Below are positions 1 through 6,479 of a stretch of DNA of 11,582 nucleotides, piece by piece. A program made the position numbers and the translations under genes. The stretch's first letter is position 1, and each line of letters begins with the position of its first letter. The notes below the pieces were generated by a model. That model did no database searches. It was given only the letters and a program-made list of their open reading frames with translations, and had not been told where the DNA came from. Source of the stretch: an uncultured Chlamydiae bacterium (GTDB lineage: Bacteria; Chlamydiota; Chlamydiia; Chlamydiales; CALBHK01); contig CALBHK010000089.1 in assembly GCA_937894565.1 (NCBI GenBank), forward strand, positions 1 through 11,582, written 5' to 3'.

Positions 1-63
1 TTTTTCAAGATCTAATTTAGATTTATCCTATAACTTCAGCATAGCAACTGCCGGCCAGAGGCC

Positions 64-204
64 GATCCTGTTATCCTGTTGTTTTTTCTTTCTTCTCCGC
101 GTTTCCTCTGCGTACTTTGCGGCTCTGCGGTTAATTCCCCCCTCTCTCTCTCCTCTTCATTCTTCTTCTTTCTTTATTTTTTTTATCCTGTTAAAATCCT
201 GCTC
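64..204 (-). repeat. Composite intergenic repeat, copy 1 (inverted relative to copy 2)
   Basis: This non-coding stretch has a recognisable architecture. ATCCTGTT occurs at 65-72, 73-80 and 185-192, with a variant ATCCTGCT at 196-203. A pyrimidine-rich tract runs from about 135 to 183. In the middle, 103-134 is a 32-nt block that is the exact reverse complement of 9327-9358. Read on the minus strand the block is a string of GCAGAG/GCAAAG hexamers with 8-9 nt periodicity, after TTAACC. Just left of it, 52-64 is a perfect CGGCC-AGA-GGCCG mini-hairpin that may or may not belong to the element. I see no ORF in bases 1-229. The repeat abuts the leader of the first permease gene. Homology to copy 2 is seen directly; the outer limits are approximate. 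Confidence 0.8.
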
Positions 205-229
205 ATCATTAGATGAATAAGGATAAGAG

Positions 230-1447
230 ATGGCTCTACTGGGATTTGATAAAAAGGGAAAATTGATCGGCGCTATATTGCTCATTGCTGGCTCCTGCAT
301 TGGAAGCGGCATGCTGGGCATGCCTGTCATGAGTGCTCAAGGGGGCTTTTTTCCCTCTGTTGTCCTCTTTACTCTTGCTTGGCTTTTTATGACGCTCTCA
401 GGATTTGTGCTTTTAGAGGCCAACCTCTGGTTTGAAGAGGGCGCTAGTTTGATTACTTTAGCAGGTAGAACTTTGGGTCGTTTTGGGCAAATGGCCTGCT
501 GGGCTCTCTTTCTCTTTCTTTTTTATTCAATTCTTGTGGCCCTATTTTCAGCAGGAGGTCAGCTTGTCAATGAAGTTGTAGAAAATCTCTTTTCTTGGGG
601 TTTGCCTAGCTGGGCGGGCAGTTTATCGATTTTATTTATTTTTGGCTTAGTTCTTTTGGTGGGCACACATGCAGTGGATGGAGTGAACCGCATTTTTATG
701 GTGGGCCTGATTGTTTCCTATTTGATCCTAATTATCTTGGGAATTGGTAAAATAGAAGTAACAAATCTCTATCAAATAGACTGGAAGGCCTCTTATTTTG
801 CTTTTCCTGCTATGTTAATTGCCTTTGGTTTTCAGAATTTAATTCCCAGCCTAACACGTTATCTTCATCAGGATCGCAAAGATCTTAAGCGAGTGATCTT
901 ATATGGCTCTTTAATCCCTTTGGTGGTTTATCTTTTCTGGCAGGCCCTTATTTTAGGCATTGTTCCAGGTGCTGCTTTTGTGGGTGCTATAGACAAGGGC
1001 GAGATGGCAACGGTTTTGTTAAAACGTGTTACAGGCATTTCTTGGGTAGTGACTGCAGCTGAATACTTTGCTTTTTTTGCGCTCATGACCACTTTTATTG
1101 GTGTGGCTTTAAGTTTAGTCGATTTTTTAGCAGATGGTCTTTCTATACAAAAAAATAAAAAAAATCAGTTCTTTCTTGTCTGTATGGCTCTTTTACCGCC
1201 GTTTTTCTGTTCGGTAGTCAATCCCCATCTCTTTCTTAGGGCTTTAAAAATAGCTGGAGGATTGGGTGTGATGGCTCTTTTCGGCGTGATTCCAGCGTTG
1301 ATGGTATGGAGGGGACGCTATGTGCAGAAACGCACAGGAATAGCCATAATACCAGGAGGAAAATTCTCTCTTTTATTCATTTTATTAGTTTCGTCTCTGG
1401 TGATTGTTTTGGAACTATTAGATGAATTGGGGGTTTTATATGCTTAA
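230..1447 (+). CDS. tyrP: TyrP-type aromatic amino-acid permease (first of tandem pair)
   Basis: A 405-residue inner-membrane protein of the hydroxy/aromatic amino acid permease (HAAAP) family, which imports tyrosine and/or tryptophan by proton symport. About eleven hydrophobic segments can be seen. The N-terminal signature GSCIGSGMLGMP (residues 22-33) corresponds to GTTIGAGMLAMP of E. coli TyrP, and the length matches the roughly 400 residues usual for the family. The ATG at 230 has an AAGGA ribosome-binding site at 219-223. A TAAAAT at 192-197 could be a -10 box, but I see no convincing -35. The 3' end overlaps the next permease by 8 nt, so the pair is almost certainly cotranscribed and translationally coupled. 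Which aromatic residue it carries cannot be read from the sequence; trpS downstream favours tryptophan as at least one substrate. Confidence 0.9.
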   Translation: MALLGFDKKGKLIGAILLIAGSCIGSGMLGMPVMSAQGGFFPSVVLFTLAWLFMTLSGFVLLEANLWFEEGASLITLAGRTLGRFGQMACWALFLFLFYSILVALFSAGGQLVNEVVENLFSWGLPSWAGSLSILFIFGLVLLVGTHAVDGVNRIFMVGLIVSYLILIILGIGKIEVTNLYQIDWKASYFAFPAMLIAFGFQNLIPSLTRYLHQDRKDLKRVILYGSLIPLVVYLFWQALILGIVPGAAFVGAIDKGEMATVLLKRVTGISWVVTAAEYFAFFALMTTFIGVALSLVDFLADGLSIQKNKKNQFFLVCMALLPPFFCSVVNPHLFLRALKIAGGLGVMALFGVIPALMVWRGRYVQKRTGIAIIPGGKFSLLFILLVSSLVIVLELLDELGVLYA

Positions 1448-2651
1448 TAGGCTGAAATTGCTTAAACATACTGTAGGTGGCATTTTTTTGGTCGCAGGTA
1501 CCACCATTGGAGCTGCCATGCTGGCTCTTCCTGTGAGTGCAGGACAGGGTGGTTTTCTACCTACATTGTTACTCTTTTTATTCTATTGGGCCTTTATGAC
1601 CTTCACAGCTCTTCTTTTTGTGGAGGTGAACCTCTCCATTAAACATGAAAATAATTTTATTTCCATGGCCAGGCATACCTTGGGCAGATGGGGAGAAGTG
1701 GTGAATTGGGTTGTCTATCTTTTCTTGCTTTATGCCCTGACCACTGCTTATATTGCCGGCAGTGCTGCCGATTTTCAATATATTATTCAATCGTTAACGG
1801 GTTATAGTTTACCAGGATATTTAGAAGCTTTGCCCATCTTGCTGCTGTTTAGCTTTTTTGTGTACAAGGGGGCAGAAGCTGTGGACTATGCTAATCGCTA
1901 TATGTTTAGCGCTTTAATAGCAGTCTTCTTCTTGTTAATTATTTTAATTGTGCCTTATATGGATCCCGCATTGCTGACTCACATGAACTTCGGCCATTCG
2001 CGTTTAGCTATCTCTATGGTAGCAACTTCTTTCGGCTATCATATTATTATCCCTACACTTTCAGAATATGTAGACCATGATGTGAAGATGTTAAAGAGAA
2101 TTATTTTGATCGGAAGCGCTATTCCTCTGCTTTTGTATGTGGTTTGGACGGCGGTGACTTTATCTATTATTCCTTTAGAAGGGAATATGGGCATTGAGCA
2201 GGGTTACCAACTAGGAATTAAAGGGACAGATCTACTGCTTGCTGCAGTGCAGAGTCCTTTTCTGGTCCAGCTTTGCCGCGCGCTCTCCTTTTTGGCCATC
2301 ATCACCTCATTTTTAGGCGTATCGCTTAGTTTGAGGGATTTTTTATCGGATGGATTGCGCATGCAGACAACCGGGTGGAGAAAACTTTTTCTCTATTTTC
2401 TAACCTTTTTGCCGCCTGTGGGCCTGATTTTGCTTAATCCTCGTATTTTCTTAACAGCGTTAGAGTTGGCCGGAGCTTATGGGGTTGTTTTTCTCTTAGG
2501 CTTTATGCCGGCTTTGATGGTCTATCAAGGAAGAAAAAAAGGAATGGAATCTCCTTACCGTGCTCCTGGAGGTAAAACCGCCCTTATTTTAACGATGGGG
2601 ATATCTGTGTGCATCATGGCATTAGAATTTTATAATCAAATATTTGGGTAA
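1440..2651 (+). CDS. tyrP: TyrP-type aromatic amino-acid permease (second of tandem pair)
   Basis: A 403-residue HAAAP-family permease, diverged from the upstream copy but colinear with it. The signature AGTTIGAAMLALP follows the first few residues and is close to E. coli TyrP (AGTTIGAGMLAMP). The later VNWVVYLFLLYALTTAYIAG stretch also resembles TyrP. About eleven membrane segments are visible. I chose the ATG at 1440 (MLNRLKLL), which overlaps the previous stop as ATGCTTAA and has a GGGGG tract (1428-1433) upstream. An in-frame ATG at 1422 would add six residues and a longer overlap, and is less likely. The gene ends three bases before trpS. The two copies differ widely, so this is an old duplication; they may have different substrate preferences, for example Tyr versus Trp. 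Confidence 0.9.
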   Translation: MLNRLKLLKHTVGGIFLVAGTTIGAAMLALPVSAGQGGFLPTLLLFLFYWAFMTFTALLFVEVNLSIKHENNFISMARHTLGRWGEVVNWVVYLFLLYALTTAYIAGSAADFQYIIQSLTGYSLPGYLEALPILLLFSFFVYKGAEAVDYANRYMFSALIAVFFLLIILIVPYMDPALLTHMNFGHSRLAISMVATSFGYHIIIPTLSEYVDHDVKMLKRIILIGSAIPLLLYVVWTAVTLSIIPLEGNMGIEQGYQLGIKGTDLLLAAVQSPFLVQLCRALSFLAIITSFLGVSLSLRDFLSDGLRMQTTGWRKLFLYFLTFLPPVGLILLNPRIFLTALELAGAYGVVFLLGFMPALMVYQGRKKGMESPYRAPGGKTALILTMGISVCIMALEFYNQIFG

Positions 2652-2654
2652 AAG

Positions 2655-3722
2655 ATGAGAAAACGCATTTTAACGGGAGATCGGCCAACAGGCGCCATTC
2701 ATTTGGGACATTATTTGGGCTCAATTCAAAATAGAGTCGAGCTGCAAGAGGCTTATGATTGCTATTTTATTATTGCCGATCTGCATACACTCACTACTAA
2801 GCCCACTCATAGCGAAATTTTAGAAATACGCAAAAATACGCACGAGATGGTTTTAGATTATCTCTCATGCGGCATTGATCCAGATAAAGTGACTATTTTT
2901 ATTCAATCTGCTGTGCCGGCGGTGTATGAATTGAATTTGATTTTTGAAATGATGGTCTCTATCAATCGTTTAACGGGTTTGCCTAGCATTAAAGAGATGG
3001 CGCGCAATGCCCATATTGAAGAAGAGAGTATCCCCTTTGGGCTAGTGGGCTACCCCGTGCTTCAGGCAGCAGATATTTTGCTGCCATGTGCTGACTTGGT
3101 GCCCGTAGGAAAAGATAATGAGGCGCATGTAGAGGTCACACGCGATATTGCAAGGCGCTTTAATGCTTTATATGGTGATGTCTTTCCTATTCCGGAAATT
3201 AAAAGCGGCATTGTGCCCACTCTTGTAGGCACAGATAACAAGGGAAAAATGAGTAAATCAGCCGGAAATGCTATTTTTATTGGTGATGATCCTAAAACAG
3301 TCGAGAAAAAAGTAAAAAGCATGTATACCGACCCTAATCGCATTAGTGCCGATGTTCCTGGTACAGTTGAGGGAAATCCTGTATTTATCTATCATGATCT
3401 GTTTAACTCTAACCAGGAAGAGGTGAGCGAGCTTAAGGAGAGATATCGTCAAGGAAAGGTGGGAGATGTGGAAGTTAAGAATAAACTCATCCTTGCACTC
3501 AATGCTTATTTAGAACCTTTTCGTGAAAGACGCGCTCATTTTTCAAAAGATAAAGGGTTGGTAGAAGAAATTATTTATGATGGCACGATGAAAATGAACA
3601 AGGTGGCGCAAGAGACGATGGAAAAAGTCCATAGCGCTATGGGACTTACTGGCGGTTGGAATAAGATTTCCAGAGTGGCAAGAGATAGAAAAAAAGAGAG
3701 ACAAGGTGGATCGTCCATTTAA
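2655..3722 (+). CDS. trpS: Tryptophanyl-tRNA synthetase
   Basis: A 355-residue class Ic aminoacyl-tRNA synthetase that charges tRNA-Trp with tryptophan in the cytoplasm. The ATP-binding HIGH motif is HLGH (residues 16-19) after TGDRPTG, and KMSKS is at 198-202. The VGKDNEAHVEVTRDIARRFN segment (151-170) matches the family VG-D-Q--H-E-TRDIA-RFN block, with Asn where Gln is usual. The core is complete. Relative to the usual roughly 335-345 residues it carries a short basic C-terminal tail (RVARDRKKERQGGSSI). The start lies three bases after the second permease, with no strong separate ribosome-binding site, which points to translational coupling. Its TAA stop (3720-3722) lies in the TTTAA direct repeat at the left edge of the palindromic element. 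The inferred ancestral uvrB start, GTG at 3706, lies inside this gene's last codons. Confidence 0.97.
   Translation: MRKRILTGDRPTGAIHLGHYLGSIQNRVELQEAYDCYFIIADLHTLTTKPTHSEILEIRKNTHEMVLDYLSCGIDPDKVTIFIQSAVPAVYELNLIFEMMVSINRLTGLPSIKEMARNAHIEEESIPFGLVGYPVLQAADILLPCADLVPVGKDNEAHVEVTRDIARRFNALYGDVFPIPEIKSGIVPTLVGTDNKGKMSKSAGNAIFIGDDPKTVEKKVKSMYTDPNRISADVPGTVEGNPVFIYHDLFNSNQEEVSELKERYRQGKVGDVEVKNKLILALNAYLEPFRERRAHFSKDKGLVEEIIYDGTMKMNKVAQETMEKVHSAMGLTGGWNKISRVARDRKKERQGGSSI
3706..3720 (+). other. Relic of the original uvrB start (inferred)
   Basis: In the frame that would continue into uvrB if the palindrome and one TTTAA were removed, these bases read GTG GAT CGT CCA TTT. They join to AAG TTG GTA AGT to give MDRPFKLVSEFEP. 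E. coli UvrB begins MSKPFKLNSAF, so the P-F-K-L register matches exactly. No stop separates GTG from the join. The GTG is preceded by a purine-rich GAGAGACAAG. The relic now lies wholly inside trpS and cannot serve uvrB. This is an inference from an in-silico excision. Confidence 0.7.
3718..3722. repeat. Left direct repeat TTTAA flanking the palindromic element
   Basis: TTTAA lies immediately outside the left terminus (GAGGCTAG). An identical TTTAA lies at 3881-3885, immediately outside the right terminus (CTAGCCTC). A 5-bp duplication at symmetric ends is what transposase-mediated insertion leaves. This copy supplies the trpS stop codon. Confidence 0.72.
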
Positions 3723-3772
3723 GAGGCTAGACATAATAACCTTTGCATTTAGACGACGCCAAAGCCTCGGGG

Positions 3773-3801
3773 TTGAGAGATCGGAAACGACCCCATATTA
3801 T
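3773..3801 (+). promoter_or_regulatory. Candidate sigma-70 promoter inside the palindrome, facing uvrB
   Basis: TTGAGA (3773-3778, 5/6 to consensus) and TATTAT (3796-3801, 5/6) are separated by exactly 17 bp. The predicted transcript start, near 3808, lies just past the palindrome centre. Such an RNA would lack the left arm and could not fold the uvrB start into the long hairpin. The symmetric minus-strand version has the same TTGAGA (3824-3829) but a poorer -10 (TATTTA). Prediction by eye only. Confidence 0.45.
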
Positions 3802-3858
3802 AAATATGAGGTCGTTTCCGATCTCTCAACCGCGAGAGCTTTCGCGTTGTCTAAATGC

Positions 3859-3871
3859 AAAGGTTATTATG
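3859..3871 (+). promoter_or_regulatory. Ribosome-binding site and ATG supplied by the element to uvrB
   Basis: AAAGG (3859-3863) is followed after 5 nt by ATG (3869-3871), all inside the right arm of the palindrome. This is the start chosen for uvrB. Because the left arm is its exact complement, read-through RNA from trpS would pair this site away, whereas RNA started inside the element would leave it free. Confidence 0.7.
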
Positions 3872-5863
3872 TCTAGCCTCTTTAAGTTGGTAAGTGAATT
3901 TGAACCCAAGGGAAGTCAGCCTGAGGCGATCAAGCAATTAATAGAAGGATTTGAAGCGCACAAAAAAGCTCAAGTACTTTTAGGGATTACAGGTTCGGGT
4001 AAAACATTTACCATGGCTAACGTTATTGAAAAATTGCAGCTCCCTACGCTTATTTTGGCGCATAATAAAACACTTGCTGCACAGCTCTATCAAGAATTTA
4101 AAGCTTTCTTTCCCGATAATGCAGTGGAGTATTTTGTCTCTTATTATGATTACTATCAGCCCGAAGTCTACATTGCCCGCACAGACACTTATATTGAAAA
4201 AGATTTAGCAATAAATGAACGCATCGATAAGATGCGGTTGAGTGCAACTCGCTCTCTTTTGGAGAGAAGCGATGTCATTATTGTCTCTTCTGTTTCCTGT
4301 ATTTATGGTCTGGGATTGCCCGAGTATTACATTAAAATGAAGCTCTCATTGAAGGTTGGAGAGTCTTTTCGTAGGGATGATCTGCTTTTGCGTTTGGTGC
4401 AGATGCAGTATCAGCGTAATGATTACGATTTTTCTAGGTCCACTTTTCGTGCACGAGGGGATGTTGTAGAAATCTATCCTGCTTATGAAGAAGATTTAGC
4501 CATCAGAATTGAGTTTTTTGGCGATGAGATTGAAAGAATAAGTGAAGTAGATCCTTTAACTGGTAAAGTGTTGAGGCGCTTAGAAGGGTTTTCCCTCTAT
4601 CCAAGCTCTCACCACGTCACACCGGAAGAGGTCCAGTGGCAGGCTATGCAAACTATTAAAGAAGAGCTCACACAAAGAGCTGCTTATTTTGAAGAAAATC
4701 AGAAATTCATTGAACATCAAAGGATTTTAGAGCGCACAAAATATGATTTGGAAATGATTAAAGAGATGGGATTTTGTAAAGGCATTGAAAATTATTCGCG
4801 CCATTTTAGCGGTAGAAATACGGGTGAGCCTCCGCCTACATTGATTGAATATTTTCCAAAAGATTTTTTGTTTATTATTGATGAATCGCATCAAACCATC
4901 CCTCAATTGCATGCGATGTACAATGGAGACCGTGCCCGCAAAGCATCTTTAGTGGAATTTGGGTTTAGATTGCCTTCCGCTTATGATAATAGGCCCTTAA
5001 AATTTTCTGAAACTTATGAGCATTTTAACCGCGTTGTATATGTGTCGGCAACCCCAGGGCCTTGGGAAGTAGAAGAGGCGCATGGCGAAGTGGTGGAACA
5101 AATTATCCGTCCGACAGGTTTATTGGATCCGATTATTGAAGTGCGGCCGGCAACCGCTCAAGTCGATGATGCTTTGGGAGAAATCCGTGAAGAGGTCTCT
5201 AAAGGGGGACGTGTTTTAGTCACAGTGTTGACCAAGCGTTTAGCGGAAGAACTGACCAAATATCTGGTAGAATTGGGTCTCAAAGCTAAATACTTGCATT
5301 CAGATATAGACACGTTAGAGCGCATTCAAATTATTAAAGAATTGCGTTTAGGTATCTTTGATGTATTGGTGGGAATTAATCTTTTAAGAGAGGGTCTGGA
5401 TATTCCGGAAGTGACCCTTGTTATGATTTTAGATGCAGATAAAGAGGGTTTTTTAAGAAGTGAGACTGCTCTTATTCAGACATGCGGAAGAGCTGCTAGA
5501 AATAGCAAGGGACGCGTCTTGATGTATGCAGATAAAAGAACACGTTCTATTGAAAAAACTCTAGAAATCACACAAAAGAGAAGGGCGCTGCAAGAGGCAT
5601 ATAATACAGAGCATGGCATTGTGCCGACCACAACAATTCGCTCCATTGTCTCGCTGATGGAAGAAGAAGTCATTGAACCCAAAGAAAGGGGAGTAGCTCC
5701 TTTGGAAATTTCTCATCATTACACAAAAGATGAGATTGAGAAAAAAATTATTTTCTATGAAAAACGGATGAAAGCGGCTGCCAAAAATTTGCAATTTGAA
5801 GAGGCAGCAAACGCTAGAGATCAGATGCACCATTTTCAGAACATAGCTATGACCCTTTTCTAA
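3869..5863 (+). CDS. uvrB: Excinuclease ABC subunit B
   Basis: A 664-residue UvrB, the damage-verifying helicase-like subunit of nucleotide excision repair that is loaded on DNA by UvrA and then recruits UvrC. It is complete: a GSQPEAI Q-motif region (15-21), Walker A GITGSGKT (39-46), the damage-probing beta-hairpin YYDYYQPEVYIARTDTYIEKD (92-112), Walker B-type DESH (338-341), helicase motif VI region QTCGRAARN (537-545), and a C-terminal UVR domain (about 620-655) that contacts UvrC. The frame stays open upstream to a TTG at 3743, but those 42 residues only translate the palindrome and have no family counterpart. The ATG at 3869 gives the normal length. The first residues MSSL come from the inserted element and replace an inferred MDRP; family-like sequence begins at FKLVSEFEP. 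The Asp of the usual GDQP is Ser here. The 3' end overlaps the convergent phosphatase gene by 4 nt. Confidence 0.97.
   Translation: MSSLFKLVSEFEPKGSQPEAIKQLIEGFEAHKKAQVLLGITGSGKTFTMANVIEKLQLPTLILAHNKTLAAQLYQEFKAFFPDNAVEYFVSYYDYYQPEVYIARTDTYIEKDLAINERIDKMRLSATRSLLERSDVIIVSSVSCIYGLGLPEYYIKMKLSLKVGESFRRDDLLLRLVQMQYQRNDYDFSRSTFRARGDVVEIYPAYEEDLAIRIEFFGDEIERISEVDPLTGKVLRRLEGFSLYPSSHHVTPEEVQWQAMQTIKEELTQRAAYFEENQKFIEHQRILERTKYDLEMIKEMGFCKGIENYSRHFSGRNTGEPPPTLIEYFPKDFLFIIDESHQTIPQLHAMYNGDRARKASLVEFGFRLPSAYDNRPLKFSETYEHFNRVVYVSATPGPWEVEEAHGEVVEQIIRPTGLLDPIIEVRPATAQVDDALGEIREEVSKGGRVLVTVLTKRLAEELTKYLVELGLKAKYLHSDIDTLERIQIIKELRLGIFDVLVGINLLREGLDIPEVTLVMILDADKEGFLRSETALIQTCGRAARNSKGRVLMYADKRTRSIEKTLEITQKRRALQEAYNTEHGIVPTTTIRSIVSLMEEEVIEPKERGVAPLEISHHYTKDEIEKKIIFYEKRMKAAAKNLQFEEAANARDQMHHFQNIAMTLF
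3881..3885. repeat. Right direct repeat TTTAA flanking the palindromic element
   Basis: Identical to 3718-3722 and directly outside the right terminus CTAGCCTC. It now encodes UvrB Phe5 and the first two bases of Lys6. If the true duplication is TTAA (3719-3722 and 3882-3885), the element ends become asymmetric by one base, so the 5-bp reading is preferred. Confidence 0.72.
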
Positions 5864-6411
5864 TTCAAGACAGGGTGATTGCAATGTAAAAGCTCTGCTC
5901 TCCATTCGGACACCCCTTGAGGCTCGAAATAAACAAGACCTGCATTGCTTAAATCCCAATTGTGATTGCTGGGCTGGAGATGGTAGCATAGGGCCCAGTG
6001 GATGCCTCCATGCGCGACAATGAGAACATTGCCTTCAAGTTTTAAAGCTTCATTGATCCCTTCAACTGTTTGAGAGAGGAACTGATTCACATTTGGGCAT
6101 TCACTTTGTTTTTCTTTCAAAGTACCCATTTCATACCAGATATCATCGCAACATTCCCTTAAATTCTCAATTTCTACATAAGGACAGGTTAAATCCACGG
6201 CAGCAAGTTTAGCTGTCTCCTTAGTGCGTTTTAAGGGACTATGGCAAATAGTGTGGATGGGAAGGGAGTTTATTTTGGGCTGTATAAGCATCGCTTGCAT
6301 TCTTCCGCACGCATTGAGGGGAAGGTTATGCTCTCCAGGCTGTGTGATTTTGCCGGCGTTGTAGTCAGTTTGTCCATGTCGAAGAAAATAAAAAGAGCGA
6401 CGTGTGATCAT
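5860..6411 (-). CDS. Histidine phosphatase (phosphoglycerate mutase-like) family protein
   Basis: A 183-residue protein of the histidine phosphatase superfamily, branch 1. The catalytic signature LRHGQTDYN (residues 10-18) holds the phospho-accepting His12 and Arg11. SPLKRTKETA (58-67) supplies the second phosphate-pocket Arg62, LRE (84-86) the likely acid Glu86, and AHGG (133-136) the second catalytic His134. It is clearly shorter than the roughly 230-250 residue glycolytic GpmA, so a phosphatase of the CobC/PhoE/SixA kind is more likely than a mutase; the substrate cannot be told. No signal peptide is seen, so it is probably cytoplasmic. The ATG at 6411 has an AAAGGGG ribosome-binding site (6416-6422). 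The gene converges on uvrB with a 4-nt tail overlap, leaving no room for a terminator between them. It may be read from its own -10 (6441-6446) or from the minus-strand gene upstream. Confidence 0.9.
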   Translation of the reverse strand: MITRRSFYFLRHGQTDYNAGKITQPGEHNLPLNACGRMQAMLIQPKINSLPIHTICHSPLKRTKETAKLAAVDLTCPYVEIENLRECCDDIWYEMGTLKEKQSECPNVNQFLSQTVEGINEALKLEGNVLIVAHGGIHWALCYHLQPSNHNWDLSNAGLVYFEPQGVSEWRAELLHCNHPVLN

Positions 6412-6440
6412 AAGACCCCTTTCGAAATTACACTTATTCG

Positions 6441-6446
6441 ATTATA
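6441..6446 (-). promoter_or_regulatory. Candidate -10 box for the histidine phosphatase gene
   Basis: On the minus strand these bases read TATAAT, a perfect -10, about 30 nt upstream of the phosphatase ATG in the 68-nt gap behind the 6480-7349 gene. No good -35 is visible at 16-18 bp, so it is only a candidate. Confidence 0.35.
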
Positions 6447-6479
6447 TCAACTGCCTGATTTTAAAGAGAGGATTTTGTT

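Larger units (their letters stand above)
3723..3880. mobile_element. MITE-like palindromic element in the trpS-uvrB junction
   Basis: This is a nearly perfect palindrome centred at about 3801. The outer arms 3721-3754 and 3849-3882 are 34/34 complementary, including two flanking bases per side. An imperfect belt (3755-3770 against 3832-3848) has three mismatches and one extra base. The inner arms 3771-3792 and 3810-3831 are 22/22 complementary. After one mismatch (3793/3809), CATATT (3794-3799) pairs with AATATG (3803-3808) around an ATA loop. The ends are bounded by TTTAA on both sides. It has no transposase and is too small to carry one, so if mobile it would depend on an enzyme elsewhere. 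It remains open in the uvrB frame. I cannot assign it to a named IS family. Alternatives are a local inverted duplication made during replication or a fold-back sequencing artefact, but the internal mismatches, the direct repeat and the restored ancestral reading frame argue against both. Confidence 0.78.

Noticed and set aside
1422..1439. ATG at 1422 as start of the second permease
   Set aside because: The ATG at 1440 gives the compact 8-nt overlap, a G-rich upstream site and the usual permease N-terminus.
3743..3868. Extension of uvrB by 42 residues to a TTG at 3743
   Set aside because: The added residues translate the palindromic element itself, have no match to known UvrB N-termini, and the ATG at 3869 with AAAGG gives the normal 664-residue length.
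3721..3882. Palindrome as an intrinsic terminator of trpS
   Set aside because: The stem is far longer than a terminator, contains the next gene's start codon, has no T-run after either arm, and is flanked by a direct repeat.
3721..3882. Palindrome as a fold-back assembly or amplification artefact
   Set aside because: The arms have internal mismatches and an extra base, and excision restores a family-like UvrB N-terminus and gene overlap, which an artefact would not do. Read-level confirmation would still help.
5561..5989. 142-codon antisense ORF over the uvrB 3' end
   Set aside because: It is a frame shadow of uvrB and the phosphatase gene, with no recognisable motif and no ribosome-binding site noted.
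5860..6411. Glycolytic phosphoglycerate mutase (gpmA) for the histidine phosphatase
   Set aside because: At 183 residues it lacks the extra length of GpmA; only the common RHG/HG superfamily motifs are present.
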